Assembly (NCBI GenBank): GCA_010671905.1
Contig: JAAHII010000001.1
Coordinates: forward strand, 5,394,001-5,458,000
Reading direction: 5' to 3'
Length of the DNA: 64,000 bases
DNA from: Leptolyngbya sp. SIOISBB
Lineage (GTDB): Bacteria > Cyanobacteriota > Cyanobacteriia > Phormidesmidales > Phormidesmidaceae
Below, piece by piece: positions 53,940 to 63,704 of this stretch. The position numbers and the translations under genes were made by a program. Positions within the stretch are counted from its first letter, which is position 1, and each line of letters opens with the position of its first letter. The notes below the pieces were generated by a model that did no database searches, had not been told where the DNA came from, and saw nothing but the letters and a program-made list of their open reading frames with translations.

Positions 53940-56900
53940 ATGACCGATCGAATCTTTGCCACGCTTGATGGAAATGAAGCCGTTGCTCGCGTGGCGTATC
54001 GCCTCAGTGAAGTCGTTGCCATTTATCCGATTACGCCCTCCTCGCCCATGGGGGAATGGTCCGATGCTTGGGCCGCTGCTGAACAGCCGAATATCTGGGG
54101 GACAGTGCCCTCCGTCGTCGAGATGCAGAGTGAAGGCGGGGCGGCTGGAGCCGTTCACGGATCACTACAAGCCGGTTCGGTGACGACTACGTTTACGGCC
54201 TCCCAAGGGTTGATGCTGATGCTGCCCAACCTCTACAAAATTGCTGGGGAGCTTACGCCAGCAGTACTGCATGTGGCAGCGCGATCGCTGGCGGCTCAAG
54301 CCCTTTCGATCTTTGGTGATCACAGTGACGTGATGGCGGCGCGATCGACTGGCTGTGCCATGCTGTGTTCTGCTTCGGTGCAAGAAGCGCACGATCTTGC
54401 CGCGATCGCCACCCGGGCCACCCTGCAATCGCGCATTCCCTTCCTCCATTTCTTTGACGGCTTCCGCACCTCTCACGAAGTGCAGAAAGTAGAGCTGATC
54501 CCCGATGCCGTGCTGGAGCAGTTGGTGCCGTTGGATCTGGTTTTGCAGCATCGAGAGCGATCGCTGACGCCTGACCGCCCCGTTGTTCGCGGCACCGCTC
54601 AGAATGCCGACGTGTATTTCCAGGGACGGGAAACCGTCAATCCCTTCTACGACGACTGTACGGCAGCGGTGCAGCAAGCCATGGACGAGTTTGCTGAGTT
54701 GACCGGTCGTCAGTATCAGATTTATGAGTACCATGGAGCCCCCGATGCTGAGCAGGTGATCGTGCTGATGGGCTCGGGTTGTGAGACCGCTCATGAAACG
54801 GTAGATTACCTAACCGCGCAGGGCGCCAAAGTCGGCGTGCTGAAAGTGCGCCTGTATCGGCCCTTTGCCTCTGCCGAATTTATGCAGGCGTTACCGGCAA
54901 CGGTGAAGGCGATCGCCGTCTTAGATCGCACTAAAGAACCCGGTGCACCGGGCGAACCTCTTTACCTGGACACGGTGCATGCGGCTAGTGAAGCGGCCGC
55001 TCAAGGTGCTACGGTTCCTAAAATCGTGGGAGGGCGCTACGGTCTGTCCTCAAAAGAATTTACGCCGGCGATGATCAAGGGGATTTTTGACAACCTGACT
55101 CAGGACGTGCCCAAAAATCATTTCACCGTGGGCATTCATGATGATGTCACTCAAACCTCTCTCGAATGGGAGCCGACGTTCACCATCGAACTCGATAGCG
55201 TGGTGCGCGGCATCTTCTACGGGTTGGGCTCAGACGGCACCGTTGGGGCGAACAAAAACTCCATCAAGATCATTGGTGGCGATACCGAAAACTATGCCCA
55301 GGGCTATTTCGTTTACGACTCGAAGAAGTCAGGTTCTGTGACGGTGTCTCACCTGCGCTTTGGTCCGCAACCCATCCGCTCGACCTATCTTATCGACAGC
55401 GCCAACTTTGTGGCCTGTCACCAATGGGAATTTCTGCAGCAGCTCGAAATTCTGGCCGAAGCTAAAGTCGGCGGCACCTTCCTGCTCAATTCCCCCTTTG
55501 ATGATCCACAGGAAACGTGGCTACGACTCCCGCAACCCATTCAGCAGGCCATCCTGGATAAGGAGCTGAAGGTGTATGCCATCAATGCGTACAAGGTGGC
55601 GAGTGAAGCGGGAATGCGGAACCGCATCAACACGGTGATGCAGACTTGTTTCTTTGCCCTATCGGGTGTGCTACCGCGAGATGAGGCGATCGCCGCCATC
55701 AAGCAAGCCATCCGCAAGACCTATGGCAAAAAGGGCGAAGAAATCGTCAATATGAATATCAAAGCGGTGGATAGCACCCTGGGCAACTTGTACGAAGTGC
55801 CCGTAGGGACGCCGTCTCCTGTTGCAGCACCTTATGAGTGGGTGCCGGATACCGCCCCGCCCTTTGTCAAAGATGTGTTGGGGCCGATCATGGCCCGCCA
55901 CGGCGACGACTTGCCGGTGAGTGCGATGCCAGTGGACGGCACCTTCCCCACGGCCACGACTCAGTATGAAAAGCGCAACGTCGGCCAAGAGATTCCCGCT
56001 TGGGATCCTGATGTGTGTGTGCAGTGCGGCAAGTGCGTGATGGTGTGTCCCCACGCGGTTATTCGCTCCAAGGTATACGAACCTGAACAACTCGAAAACG
56101 CCCCCGCCGCCTTCAAACACACGGGGGCGAAAGACAAAGCCTGGTCAGATCTGCAGTTCACCATTCAAGTGGCAGCCGAAGACTGTACGGGCTGCGCCCT
56201 GTGTGTCGAAGTTTGTCCGGCTAAAAATAAGGCGGAGCCCAGCAAAAAGGCGATCAATATGGCTGCTCAGTTGCCTTTACGGGAGCAAGAGCGAGAGAAC
56301 TGGGATTTCTTCCTCGATTTGCCGAATCCAGAACGTGATGGCCTGAACCTGAACAAAATCTCCCATCAGCAAATGCAGGAGCCGCTGTTTGAGTTCTCTG
56401 GCGCCTGTGCCGGTTGTGGGGAAACGCCGTATATCAAGCTGGCAACCCAATTGTTTGGCGATCGCATGTTGATTGCCAACGCCACGGGCTGTTCCTCGAT
56501 CTACGGCGGCAACTTACCCACGACCCCCTACAGCAAAAATGCGGCAGGCCGGGGCCCCGCCTGGTCGAACTCCCTGTTTGAAGACAATGCCGAATTTGGT
56601 ATGGGCTTCCGCCTGTCTATTGATAAGCAAAGTGAACAGGCCGTAGAACTGCTGCAATACCTGGCGTTTGAGCTCAATGGTGCCTCCTTTATTCCCCGCG
56701 ATTTGGCGACTAATCTGCTGAATAATGAGCAGAAGGATGAAGCCGACATCGTTGAGCAGCGGGAATGGGTTGAAGCGTTGCAAGGCCATCTAGATAGCTG
56801 GTTGGCAGGGCTCGATACCGATACAGAGAGTCGGGCACCGGGTCTCCGCAACCGCCTGATCAACCTGAAGTCTTTGGCGAACTATCTGGTGCGCAAGAGC

Positions 56901-57686
56901 GTGTGGATTGTCGGTGGCGACGGTTGGGCCTATGACATTGGCTATGGCGGTCTCGATCACGTGCTCGCTAGCGGTCGCAATGTGAACGTGCTGGTGATGG
57001 ATACCGAAGTGTATTCCAACACGGGTGGGCAAATGTCGAAGGCCACCCCTCGGGGGGCGGTGGCGAAATTTGCGGCGGGGGGCAAGCCTGCTCCGAAGAA
57101 GGATCTGGGCTTAATGGCGATGACCTATGGCAACATCTACGTTGCCAGCGTGGCCATGGGAGCTCGTAATGAGCACACTCTCAAGGCCTTCCTGGAAGCG
57201 GAAGCCTATGAAGGGCCGTCGTTGATCATCGCTTACTCTCACTGCATCGCCCATGGCATTAACATGGCGAAGGGGATGACCCAGCAACAACTGGCGGTGG
57301 AATCAGGCCGCTGGCTGTTGTACCGCTATGACCCCCGCAAGGGTGAGCAGGGTGAAAACCCGCTAATGCTCGATAGTCGGACGCCGAAGCGATCGCTGGA
57401 AGAGGCCATGTACAGCGAAAACCGCTTCAAGATGTTGCTCCGCAGCAACCCCGCAGCGGCGAAAACCTTGCTGAAGCAGGCCCGAGAGGATGTCTCGACG
57501 CGCTGGCACATGTATCAGTATCTGGCGGCGCGGAATCCTGCAGAGGAGCCGGAAATGCCCACTCGTAAGACCTTTCAGCCCCGCAAGGAGGCAACGCCTG
57601 GCGACTTTAAGCCGGTGAAGTCGCCAGAAGGTCAGAAGGTTGACTCCCAAGATGCCGAATCGAATCCGGCTAACACATCGGCCTAG
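53940..57686 (+). CDS. nifJ: Pyruvate:ferredoxin (flavodoxin) oxidoreductase
   Basis: About 1248 residues from ATG 53940 (MTDRIFATLDGNEAVARVAYRLSE). All family domains are visible in order: domain I with YPITPSSPMGEW, domains II and III, and a ferredoxin-like domain with two 4Fe-4S clusters (CVQCGKCVMVCPH and CTGCALCVEVCPA). The TPP-binding domain has GACAGCGETPY (proximal cluster) and GDGWAYDIGYGG. It converts pyruvate and CoA to acetyl-CoA, CO2 and reduced ferredoxin or flavodoxin, in fermentation, in micro-oxic growth, or as electron donor to nitrogenase. A dihydroorotate-dehydrogenase-like gene follows 126 bases downstream, forming an operon with a shared terminator. No other nif genes are seen here. 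Confidence 0.97.
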   Translation: MTDRIFATLDGNEAVARVAYRLSEVVAIYPITPSSPMGEWSDAWAAAEQPNIWGTVPSVVEMQSEGGAAGAVHGSLQAGSVTTTFTASQGLMLMLPNLYKIAGELTPAVLHVAARSLAAQALSIFGDHSDVMAARSTGCAMLCSASVQEAHDLAAIATRATLQSRIPFLHFFDGFRTSHEVQKVELIPDAVLEQLVPLDLVLQHRERSLTPDRPVVRGTAQNADVYFQGRETVNPFYDDCTAAVQQAMDEFAELTGRQYQIYEYHGAPDAEQVIVLMGSGCETAHETVDYLTAQGAKVGVLKVRLYRPFASAEFMQALPATVKAIAVLDRTKEPGAPGEPLYLDTVHAASEAAAQGATVPKIVGGRYGLSSKEFTPAMIKGIFDNLTQDVPKNHFTVGIHDDVTQTSLEWEPTFTIELDSVVRGIFYGLGSDGTVGANKNSIKIIGGDTENYAQGYFVYDSKKSGSVTVSHLRFGPQPIRSTYLIDSANFVACHQWEFLQQLEILAEAKVGGTFLLNSPFDDPQETWLRLPQPIQQAILDKELKVYAINAYKVASEAGMRNRINTVMQTCFFALSGVLPRDEAIAAIKQAIRKTYGKKGEEIVNMNIKAVDSTLGNLYEVPVGTPSPVAAPYEWVPDTAPPFVKDVLGPIMARHGDDLPVSAMPVDGTFPTATTQYEKRNVGQEIPAWDPDVCVQCGKCVMVCPHAVIRSKVYEPEQLENAPAAFKHTGAKDKAWSDLQFTIQVAAEDCTGCALCVEVCPAKNKAEPSKKAINMAAQLPLREQERENWDFFLDLPNPERDGLNLNKISHQQMQEPLFEFSGACAGCGETPYIKLATQLFGDRMLIANATGCSSIYGGNLPTTPYSKNAAGRGPAWSNSLFEDNAEFGMGFRLSIDKQSEQAVELLQYLAFELNGASFIPRDLATNLLNNEQKDEADIVEQREWVEALQGHLDSWLAGLDTDTESRAPGLRNRLINLKSLANYLVRKSVWIVGGDGWAYDIGYGGLDHVLASGRNVNVLVMDTEVYSNTGGQMSKATPRGAVAKFAAGGKPAPKKDLGLMAMTYGNIYVASVAMGARNEHTLKAFLEAEAYEGPSLIIAYSHCIAHGINMAKGMTQQQLAVESGRWLLYRYDPRKGEQGENPLMLDSRTPKRSLEEAMYSENRFKMLLRSNPAAAKTLLKQAREDVSTRWHMYQYLAARNPAEEPEMPTRKTFQPRKEATPGDFKPVKSPEGQKVDSQDAESNPANTSA

Positions 57687-57812
57687 ATTCCCCAGAACCT
57701 CGGTTTCTGGCCGAAATCGGGGTTCTCCATAACAACGGATTCATGAGGAAACGCCTTCAAAAACCATCCTCCCAAATCCGCAATGCCAAATCATCCTTGA
57801 TGGAGAACGAAG

Positions 57813-58835
57813 ATGGACTTAACCACGACCTATCTCGGCCTGACGCTGAAATCTCCCCTGGTGGTGGGAGCGGCTGGTCCCTTGACGGAAGAGGTGGGCA
57901 ACATTCGCTGGCTCGAAGATTCTGGAGCCGCTGCGATCGTGCTCCATTCTCTATTTGAAGAACAAATCCGGCGAGAGCGGCTGGAGCTCAACCATCATAT
58001 GGAGCATGGAACGGAAAGTTTTGCGGAAGCGCTGACCTACTTTCCCGAGCCAGAAGTGTTTCATGTGGGTGCCGAAGCGTATCTTGACCACATTCGGATG
58101 GCTAAAGCCACGGTCGATGTGCCCATCATTGGTAGCTTGAACGGATTTACCCTCGGGGGCTGGACCGATTACGCCAAACAGATCGAAGCAGCGGGAGCCG
58201 ACGCGATCGAGCTGAATATTTATTGGATTCCCACTGATGTTGATCTGTCAGGGGCTGATGTCGAGCAGCATTATCTGGATGTCTTGCGCGCGATCAAGAA
58301 CACCGTCAATATTCCGGTGGCGGTGAAGCTGAGTCCCTACTTCAGTAACCTGGCCAACCTGGCTAAGCGCTTGTGCGAAGTCGGTGCTGATGGTCTCGTA
58401 CTCTTCAACCGCTTCTACGAGCCCGACATTGATATCGAAAATCTAGAGGTGCAGCCCAGCCTGATTCTCAGCCATCACTCCGATATGCTGCTGCCCCTTA
58501 ACTGGATTGCCCTTTTGCACGATCGCCTGCCGGTGAGCCTCGCCGCTACCACCGGCATCAGCAAAGCCGAAGATGTGATCAAAATGCTGATGGCGGGGGC
58601 TGACGTCACGATGTTGGTCGCTACCCTGCTGCGTCACGGCATCGGTCACCTCAAGAGCATTGAAGAAGATCTGATCACCTGGCTGCAAGAGCATGAGTAC
58701 GAATCTCTCGATATCCTACGGGGCAGCATGAGTCAGCGCAATAGCCCCAATCCCAGCGAGTTTGAGCGGGTGCAGTACATGCGGGCGGTGCAGTCCTACC
58801 ATCCCATTTGGGAAGCTAATGTACCGTCGGCGTAA
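57813..58835 (+). CDS. Dihydroorotate dehydrogenase-like protein linked to nifJ
   Basis: A 340-residue flavoprotein of the dihydroorotate dehydrogenase superfamily: start TTTYLGLTLKSPLVVGAAGPLTE, then GADAIELNIYWIPTD, VKLSPYF, and the FMN-phosphate-binding VSLAATTGISKAEDVIKMLMAGADVTMLVATLL. This subgroup is commonly found next to nifJ in cyanobacteria and is not the pyrimidine enzyme pyrD. Its substrate is not established. The shared orientation, close spacing and a single terminator after it support cotranscription with nifJ. Confidence 0.88.
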   Translation: MDLTTTYLGLTLKSPLVVGAAGPLTEEVGNIRWLEDSGAAAIVLHSLFEEQIRRERLELNHHMEHGTESFAEALTYFPEPEVFHVGAEAYLDHIRMAKATVDVPIIGSLNGFTLGGWTDYAKQIEAAGADAIELNIYWIPTDVDLSGADVEQHYLDVLRAIKNTVNIPVAVKLSPYFSNLANLAKRLCEVGADGLVLFNRFYEPDIDIENLEVQPSLILSHHSDMLLPLNWIALLHDRLPVSLAATTGISKAEDVIKMLMAGADVTMLVATLLRHGIGHLKSIEEDLITWLQEHEYESLDILRGSMSQRNSPNPSEFERVQYMRAVQSYHPIWEANVPSA

Positions 58836-58872
58836 AGCTCAACAACAATTCTCAATCTGATTGACTGCTGGC

Positions 58873-58908
58873 AAAACGCTGCTTCCAAATATTGGGGCAG
58901 CGTTTTTT
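58873..58908 (+). terminator. Rho-independent terminator of the nifJ operon
   Basis: AAAACGCTGC pairs with GCAGCGTTTT with a short loop and ends in six T residues. Located 38 bases after the stop codon of the dihydroorotate-dehydrogenase-like gene. Confidence 0.92.
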
Positions 58909-59173
58909 GTGGCCACAACTGCGACCGCGATCGCGTTGCGTTTTTTGACAGGATTGCCCTCTACCCTGGTCGGCCCTTTATCCTCAGCAAATAGACTTGC
59001 CAACCATCCGACACGCTTGCTCCCAACTCTCTGTAACTGGACTGCACATCCAGAGGGGCAAGCCCTCTTCAACAAGGGGGCGGCGACAGCGGGAGAGCCT
59101 CGATCTGTAGCGCTATTTTGCAGAATCGGTACTGCATGGTTGGTGCATTCGCGATCGCCAACTTCAATATCCC

Positions 59174-59728
59174 ATGCATCCGATTTCGCTGATTTTTCTA
59201 GGACTCTGCGCCTTTCTAGTAGGCTTTTGGCTCGTGCGCAAACTGGAAAGGCGCAAAATTAAATCGTCTGGTCCACAGGCAACGATTCCCCCTACCCAAT
59301 CTGTCCCTGCCAATTCCGCTTACCCTGACGAAACTAACCGGGAATCTCCCCCAGTCAGTCTTGCTCATCTGGCTGAAACCCAGTGGGAATCGCCTCCCAT
59401 CGAGCCTGCTCAGCCTGCCAATGCTCACCGGGAACCCTCTCCGGCCAAGAATGGTGATATTCGAGATTTGATTTTGGAAAATCGGCAATCGGCAGCGATC
59501 AACCTACTCCATGAGCAACATGACTGGGACTTAGAACACGCCAAGGAATATGTGGCACAGCAGGAGCAACGGCAATCGTCCAAGCAGCTTGATCCCGAGG
59601 TGATCGCTGCTGCCCAAAAACTGCTGGCGGAAAATCGAAAAATCGTCGCGATCAAGCTCATTTATGACCACACCGGGTGGAGTCTGAAAGCCGCCAAAGA
59701 TTACGTGGAGAATTCTCTGTCGGGGTGA
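59174..59728 (+). CDS. Membrane-anchored protein with two L7/L12-like short repeats
   Basis: A 184-residue protein. Residues about 4-24 (ISLIFLGLCAFLVGFWLV) are a membrane anchor, followed by a basic patch and a proline-rich linker. The C-terminal half contains two similar units of about 45 residues, the first with ILENRQSAAINLLHEQHDWDLEHAKEYV and the second with LLAENRKIVAIKLIYDHTGWSLKAAKDYVE. Their pattern (KxxAIKLxxxxTGWxLxxAKxxV) recalls the C-terminal domain of ribosomal protein L7/L12. Function unknown. Start ATG 59174, with a long open frame on top in another phase that is not coding. Confidence 0.75.
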   Translation: MHPISLIFLGLCAFLVGFWLVRKLERRKIKSSGPQATIPPTQSVPANSAYPDETNRESPPVSLAHLAETQWESPPIEPAQPANAHREPSPAKNGDIRDLILENRQSAAINLLHEQHDWDLEHAKEYVAQQEQRQSSKQLDPEVIAAAQKLLAENRKIVAIKLIYDHTGWSLKAAKDYVENSLSG

Positions 59729-59789
59729 GGCATTCTCGGAATCAAGTTTTGGATGCGCCCAAACTCATTACGGCGAGAATGCCTCGCCT

Positions 59790-60254
59790 CTAAGACAACG
59801 GTTTGTTTAACCAAAGGGAATGAGTGTGGTAGCCCAGCTTGCGGTAGAGGGCGATCGCCCCCTCATTTTCGGCAAACACCTGGAGTCCAATTTGACGATC
59901 TCCCCGTGCTTGTGCCCACGCCTGCGCCTTTTGCAATAAAGCTGTGGCGATGCCCTGACGACGATGTGCTGGCGCGACATACAGAGCTAACACATAGCTA
60001 TGGCGATCGCCCTGCTGCTGATCGACGGCATTACCTAGCCACAGGCACCCGACGGTTTGAGCCGTTGGGGTGGTGGTGGTCACCCACCACACGGGTGTCT
60101 CTACCGAAAAGTGTTGCTCTACTGTTTCGGCCAAATGCTGAGTGTTTTGCGGGCCAATGGTTTCTTGATAGGTTTTGCCCAGAAACTTCACTAACAGCGC
60201 CCGATCGCTGCCGGAGCCGCGTCGGAGCGCATAGCCTGCGATCGCAAATTTCAT
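59790..60254 (-). CDS. GNAT family N-acetyltransferase
   Basis: A 154-residue GNAT protein with motif A VLALYVAPAHRRQGIATALLQKAQAWAQ (RRQGIA) and motif B LQVFAENEGAIALYRKLGYHTH. Transfers acetyl from acetyl-CoA to an unknown amine acceptor. Just 12 bases separate it from the small membrane gene at 60267, so the two may be co-transcribed on the minus strand. Start ATG 60254. Confidence 0.88.
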   Translation of the reverse strand: MKFAIAGYALRRGSGSDRALLVKFLGKTYQETIGPQNTQHLAETVEQHFSVETPVWWVTTTTPTAQTVGCLWLGNAVDQQQGDRHSYVLALYVAPAHRRQGIATALLQKAQAWAQARGDRQIGLQVFAENEGAIALYRKLGYHTHSLWLNKPLS

Positions 60255-60266
60255 GGGCGCGATCCG

Positions 60267-60488
60267 CTAACTAAAAATCCCTGATCGCTCTGACCAAACC
60301 TCTATCTGTCCTGATGCGCTGGCGATCGCTGCTGTAGACTCAACAGTCAACTGTCCGATGGGTTCCTCGATCGGAGCCGGTGCCAACATATCACTAGGCA
60401 AAAAGATCCGCGCACTTACCGCCACCATGGCAAATAAAAACGTGAGGACAATCAAGAGCGGCGCAATATAAGCACGAAAGAAAGACAT
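60267..60488 (-). CDS. Small single-span membrane protein of unknown function
   Basis: A 73-residue protein from ATG 60488 (MSFFRAYIAPLLIVLTFLFAMVAVSARIF). One membrane segment is followed by a periplasmic or cytoplasmic Pro/Ala/Ser tail. It lies immediately upstream of the GNAT gene on the same strand. Longer upstream codons exist but have no typical features. Confidence 0.6.
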   Translation of the reverse strand: MSFFRAYIAPLLIVLTFLFAMVAVSARIFLPSDMLAPAPIEEPIGQLTVESTAAIASASGQIEVWSERSGIFS

Positions 60489-60625
60489 GGCGTTAGGACA
60501 AATTAACAAATTCGATGGTGATTCAAGCCGTTGGCAATGAGCCATTATGGGGTATCCCAAAGTGGCAGTGGATAGACCTTGCACTCTGCAACCCTACTCA
60601 CTCCTTTACCCTATCACTCTGCATC

Positions 60626-62567
60626 TTACCTGCCATCCAGTTCGCTACCGACATCTTCTAAACCCGGTCGAGGCATGGGGGCAATGCGGGCCCGTTGCAG
60701 TCGGCGGAGCCATAGACTGCCCAATACTGCAATCACGAGACTGAGCCAGCCAGTTAAGGGTTGCAGCAGCAAAAAGCCGCCGATCGCAAACATGCTGCCA
60801 AAGAGTAAAGAGATCGCGGCAATCACCTGTTGCGCCTGCAATAGCAAATCCTGCTCTGGCGAAATGCCCGGCTGATCAAAGCCGATTTGGGGCCAGCCTC
60901 CCGTAAACGTAATGAGGCGAATGGGTCGTTCTCCAGCGGCGACGCGTTGCCGGTTCCAGCCGGGGCCACCGGGCCTGACTTTTTGATAAAAGCGTTCCAA
61001 AGTCTCTGAAGTTTCCGGCGGCGTGAGATACATGGCAGTCACCCAAATCACGGTGGTAATGCCCGCGATCACCGCCAGCCGTTGGCCAAAATCGCTGGTT
61101 TGCAAGATCGTCACGCGAGACTGCAAACCAGCCAGCAGAATGATTAAGGGATTTTGAGCGGTTTCTGGATCGGCAATGGGAATGGTTAATACCCCAATCA
61201 AGAAACCTGCCACCATGGAGGCCAACTCGGCGGTGGCGTTGATGCGCCACCAAAACCAGCGCAGAATTAGCACTAGTCCAGGGCCAGTCCCAATCGCAAT
61301 CACCAGTCGGAAAATCGTCGTCACATCTTGGGCATAGAAGGCCGCGATCGCACCCAAAACCGTGACCAGCAATGACGCCACCCGTCCGGCAAAGACCAAC
61401 TCTTCGTCATTTGCTGTGCGATTAATAAAGCGACCATATAAATCGTTCGTCAGATAAGAGGCTCCCCAGTTGATCAGGGTCGAAACGGTGCTCATAAACG
61501 CCGCGATCAATGAGGCCACCACGAGCCCCAGCAGCACCGGCGGCAAAAAATCGAGCATCAATAAGGGATACCCCAATTCGCGATCTTCCAACGTGGGGTA
61601 GACCACTAGTGCGACCAGCGCCACAATGACCCAGGGCCAGGTGCGAATGACATAGTGCAAAATGTTGAAAAACCAAGCGGCCTTCTCAGCTTCTGCCTCA
61701 TTTTTAGACGCCGCCAATCGCTGAATGAACTCGCCGCCGCCATCACTGCGACGAAAGGCCCACCATTGTAGGCCAATGTAGGCCAGAAACGTATTGGCAG
61801 AAATGCCTGCTGTCTCGCTCCATCGGATGCCGCCGCCATCACCCCAATGGACCGGCACTAGCGCCAGAGTGTCTGGCCCAAACTGACTGTTGATTTGCTC
61901 CACCAACATCCCCATGCCGCCAATTTTGATCAAGGCGGCTCCGGCCACCACGATCGCTCCAAATAGCGCTAAAAAGAACTGAAAGAAGTCGGTTGCGACG
62001 ACTCCCCATAAGCCTGAAAACCCGGCATACACCAGCACAAATACGCTGATGCCAATGACGCTCCATAGTTTGGCATCAGCCCCTGGTTCAAAGCCGAGAC
62101 TTTCCCAGAGCTGCAGCGCGGTAATGACCTTGACCATGGCCAACATGGCGTAGCCAATGCCAATACAGTTAATTGGCACTGCAAAGAGAAAAGCTTTAAT
62201 CCCCCGTAGCCAAGCCCCCATCTGCCCGCCGTAGCGCAGCTCGGTCAATTCAGCGTCGGTAACAATTTCCGATCGCCGCCATAGCCGCGAAAACACATAA
62301 ATCATCACCACATGGGCAATGCCAAAACTCCACCATTCCCAGTTGCCGGCAATGCCCCGAGTGCCCACAACGCCCGCAATGTATAGCGGCGTATCAATGG
62401 AAAAAGTCGTGGCGGCCATGCTGGTGCCCGCCAGCCACCAAGGCAGCGATCGCCCTGACACAAAAAAAGTCTACCAACGACCCCGAGGCGCGACGCGACA
62501 AATACAGCCCCAACCAGAGGGTCAGTACGAGATACGTCAACACAATCAGCCAGTCAATCCAAATCAT
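60626..62567 (-). pseudogene. Sodium:solute symporter (SSS family), frameshifted near the N-terminus
   Basis: The main frame (60626-62461) codes for about 611 residues with at least twelve hydrophobic segments and SSS features such as GRSLPWWLAGTSMAATTFSIDTPLYIAG and the ITDAELTELRYGG loop. The first helix is missing from that frame. It is found immediately upstream, in another frame, from ATG 62567: MIWIDWLIVLTYLVLTLWLG, then LYLSRRASGSLVDFF. Both join perfectly if one base is removed from the seven A at 62462-62468. The substrate may be a sugar, amino acid or proline-like solute; not determined. Error in the A run or true inactivation are both possible. Confidence 0.82.
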
Positions 62568-62607
62568 CGGTAGCTACGGGGAGAAACTCCTGGCTATCTT
62601 CTCACAA

Positions 62608-62640
62608 GGTACGGAAGTCAGAATTCGGAAGTCAGAAATG
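62608..62640. repeat. Heptamer remnant of the TATAGCA repeat
   Basis: A few units of the AAGTCAG, AATTCGG, AAGTCAG type in the region upstream of murI, without the remaining MITE sequence. Confidence 0.5.
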
Positions 62641-62838
62641 AACACTTCACAGACGTTTCGTTACCGTGCTCTCGGGTACTATGGCCTATCGGCAAACGGC
62701 GATCGCCATCTGGTAACCCTAACCCCCAAATCAGTCCTCTGTGATTGATGAGACTTTGCAATCAGTGCGCGATCGCTACTGAAATTTACAAAAACCCGAC
62801 TAAACTCTTATAAACCTTGGAGTCGACTCAGATACGTT

Positions 62839-63675
62839 ATGGCCAACCAGCGTGATACCCTCTCAAATCCAATTAGCACTGCCCCTATTGGCATTTTTGA
62901 TAGTGGCGTTGGCGGGTTAACGGTGCTGCGGGAGATCAAACGCCAATTGCCAAACGAATCCATTCTCTATGTGGGTGATACGGCTAGATTGCCCTATGGC
63001 GATCGCACGCCTGAAGAGATCTTGCAGTTCGTCCGCGAAATCATGACTTGGATGATGGCCCAGGGTACCAAGATGGTGATGATGGCCTGCAATACCAGTT
63101 CTGCCCTCGCGTTGGAAGAAGTGCAAGCCGAATTTCCCATCCCAATTTTGGGGTTGATTTATCCAGGCGCTCGCGCTGCCGCTAAGGCGGGCCAACGCAT
63201 TGGTGTCATTGCGACCCCAGCTACGGTGGCTAGCGATGCCTATCGTCAAGCCATTCTAGAAGTCGATGCGAGCAAACAGGTTTGGCAAATCGGCTGTCCG
63301 CAATTTGTGCCGCTGATTGAGCAAGATCGCCTGCAAGATGCCACCACGATTGAAGTGGCTAAAACCTACTTGCAGCCGTTGATAGAAGCTGAAATTGATA
63401 CGTTGATCTATGGCTGTACCCACTATCCGCACTTGGCGCCAGTCTTCAAAACGTTTTTACCTGACGCCATTCAGCGTATTGACCCCGCCCAATCTATGGT
63501 CAAAGCTGCTGCCAAAGAGCTCGAACTGCTAGACCTTAAAAGTGCTATTTCAGGAAGACCCACACAATTTTTTGTCAGTGGTTGCCCAGAGCAATTTGCC
63601 CATAATGCGACCCGCTGGCTGCAAAAAACACCTCAAGTGCAGCAAGTGAACTTTGCCTCGTTTGTGGTTTCATAG
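62839..63675 (+). CDS. murI: Glutamate racemase
   Basis: A 278-residue cofactor-independent racemase that makes D-glutamate for peptidoglycan. The start IGIFDSGVGGLTVLREIKRQLPNESILYVGDTARLPYG is the family signature. The two catalytic cysteines are Cys84 (ACNTSSA) and Cys193 (GCTHYP). Cytoplasmic. Starts at ATG 62839. panB follows 29 bases downstream on the same strand, so both may be co-transcribed. Confidence 0.97.
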   Translation: MANQRDTLSNPISTAPIGIFDSGVGGLTVLREIKRQLPNESILYVGDTARLPYGDRTPEEILQFVREIMTWMMAQGTKMVMMACNTSSALALEEVQAEFPIPILGLIYPGARAAAKAGQRIGVIATPATVASDAYRQAILEVDASKQVWQIGCPQFVPLIEQDRLQDATTIEVAKTYLQPLIEAEIDTLIYGCTHYPHLAPVFKTFLPDAIQRIDPAQSMVKAAAKELELLDLKSAISGRPTQFFVSGCPEQFAHNATRWLQKTPQVQQVNFASFVVS

Positions 63676-63704
63676 AACATCCACGTTCTTGCACCCTGGC
63701 GACA

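Noticed and set aside
58861-59262. 133-codon plus-strand frame after the nifJ operon
   Set aside because: It starts in the terminator hairpin and overlaps the better supported membrane-anchored gene at 59174.
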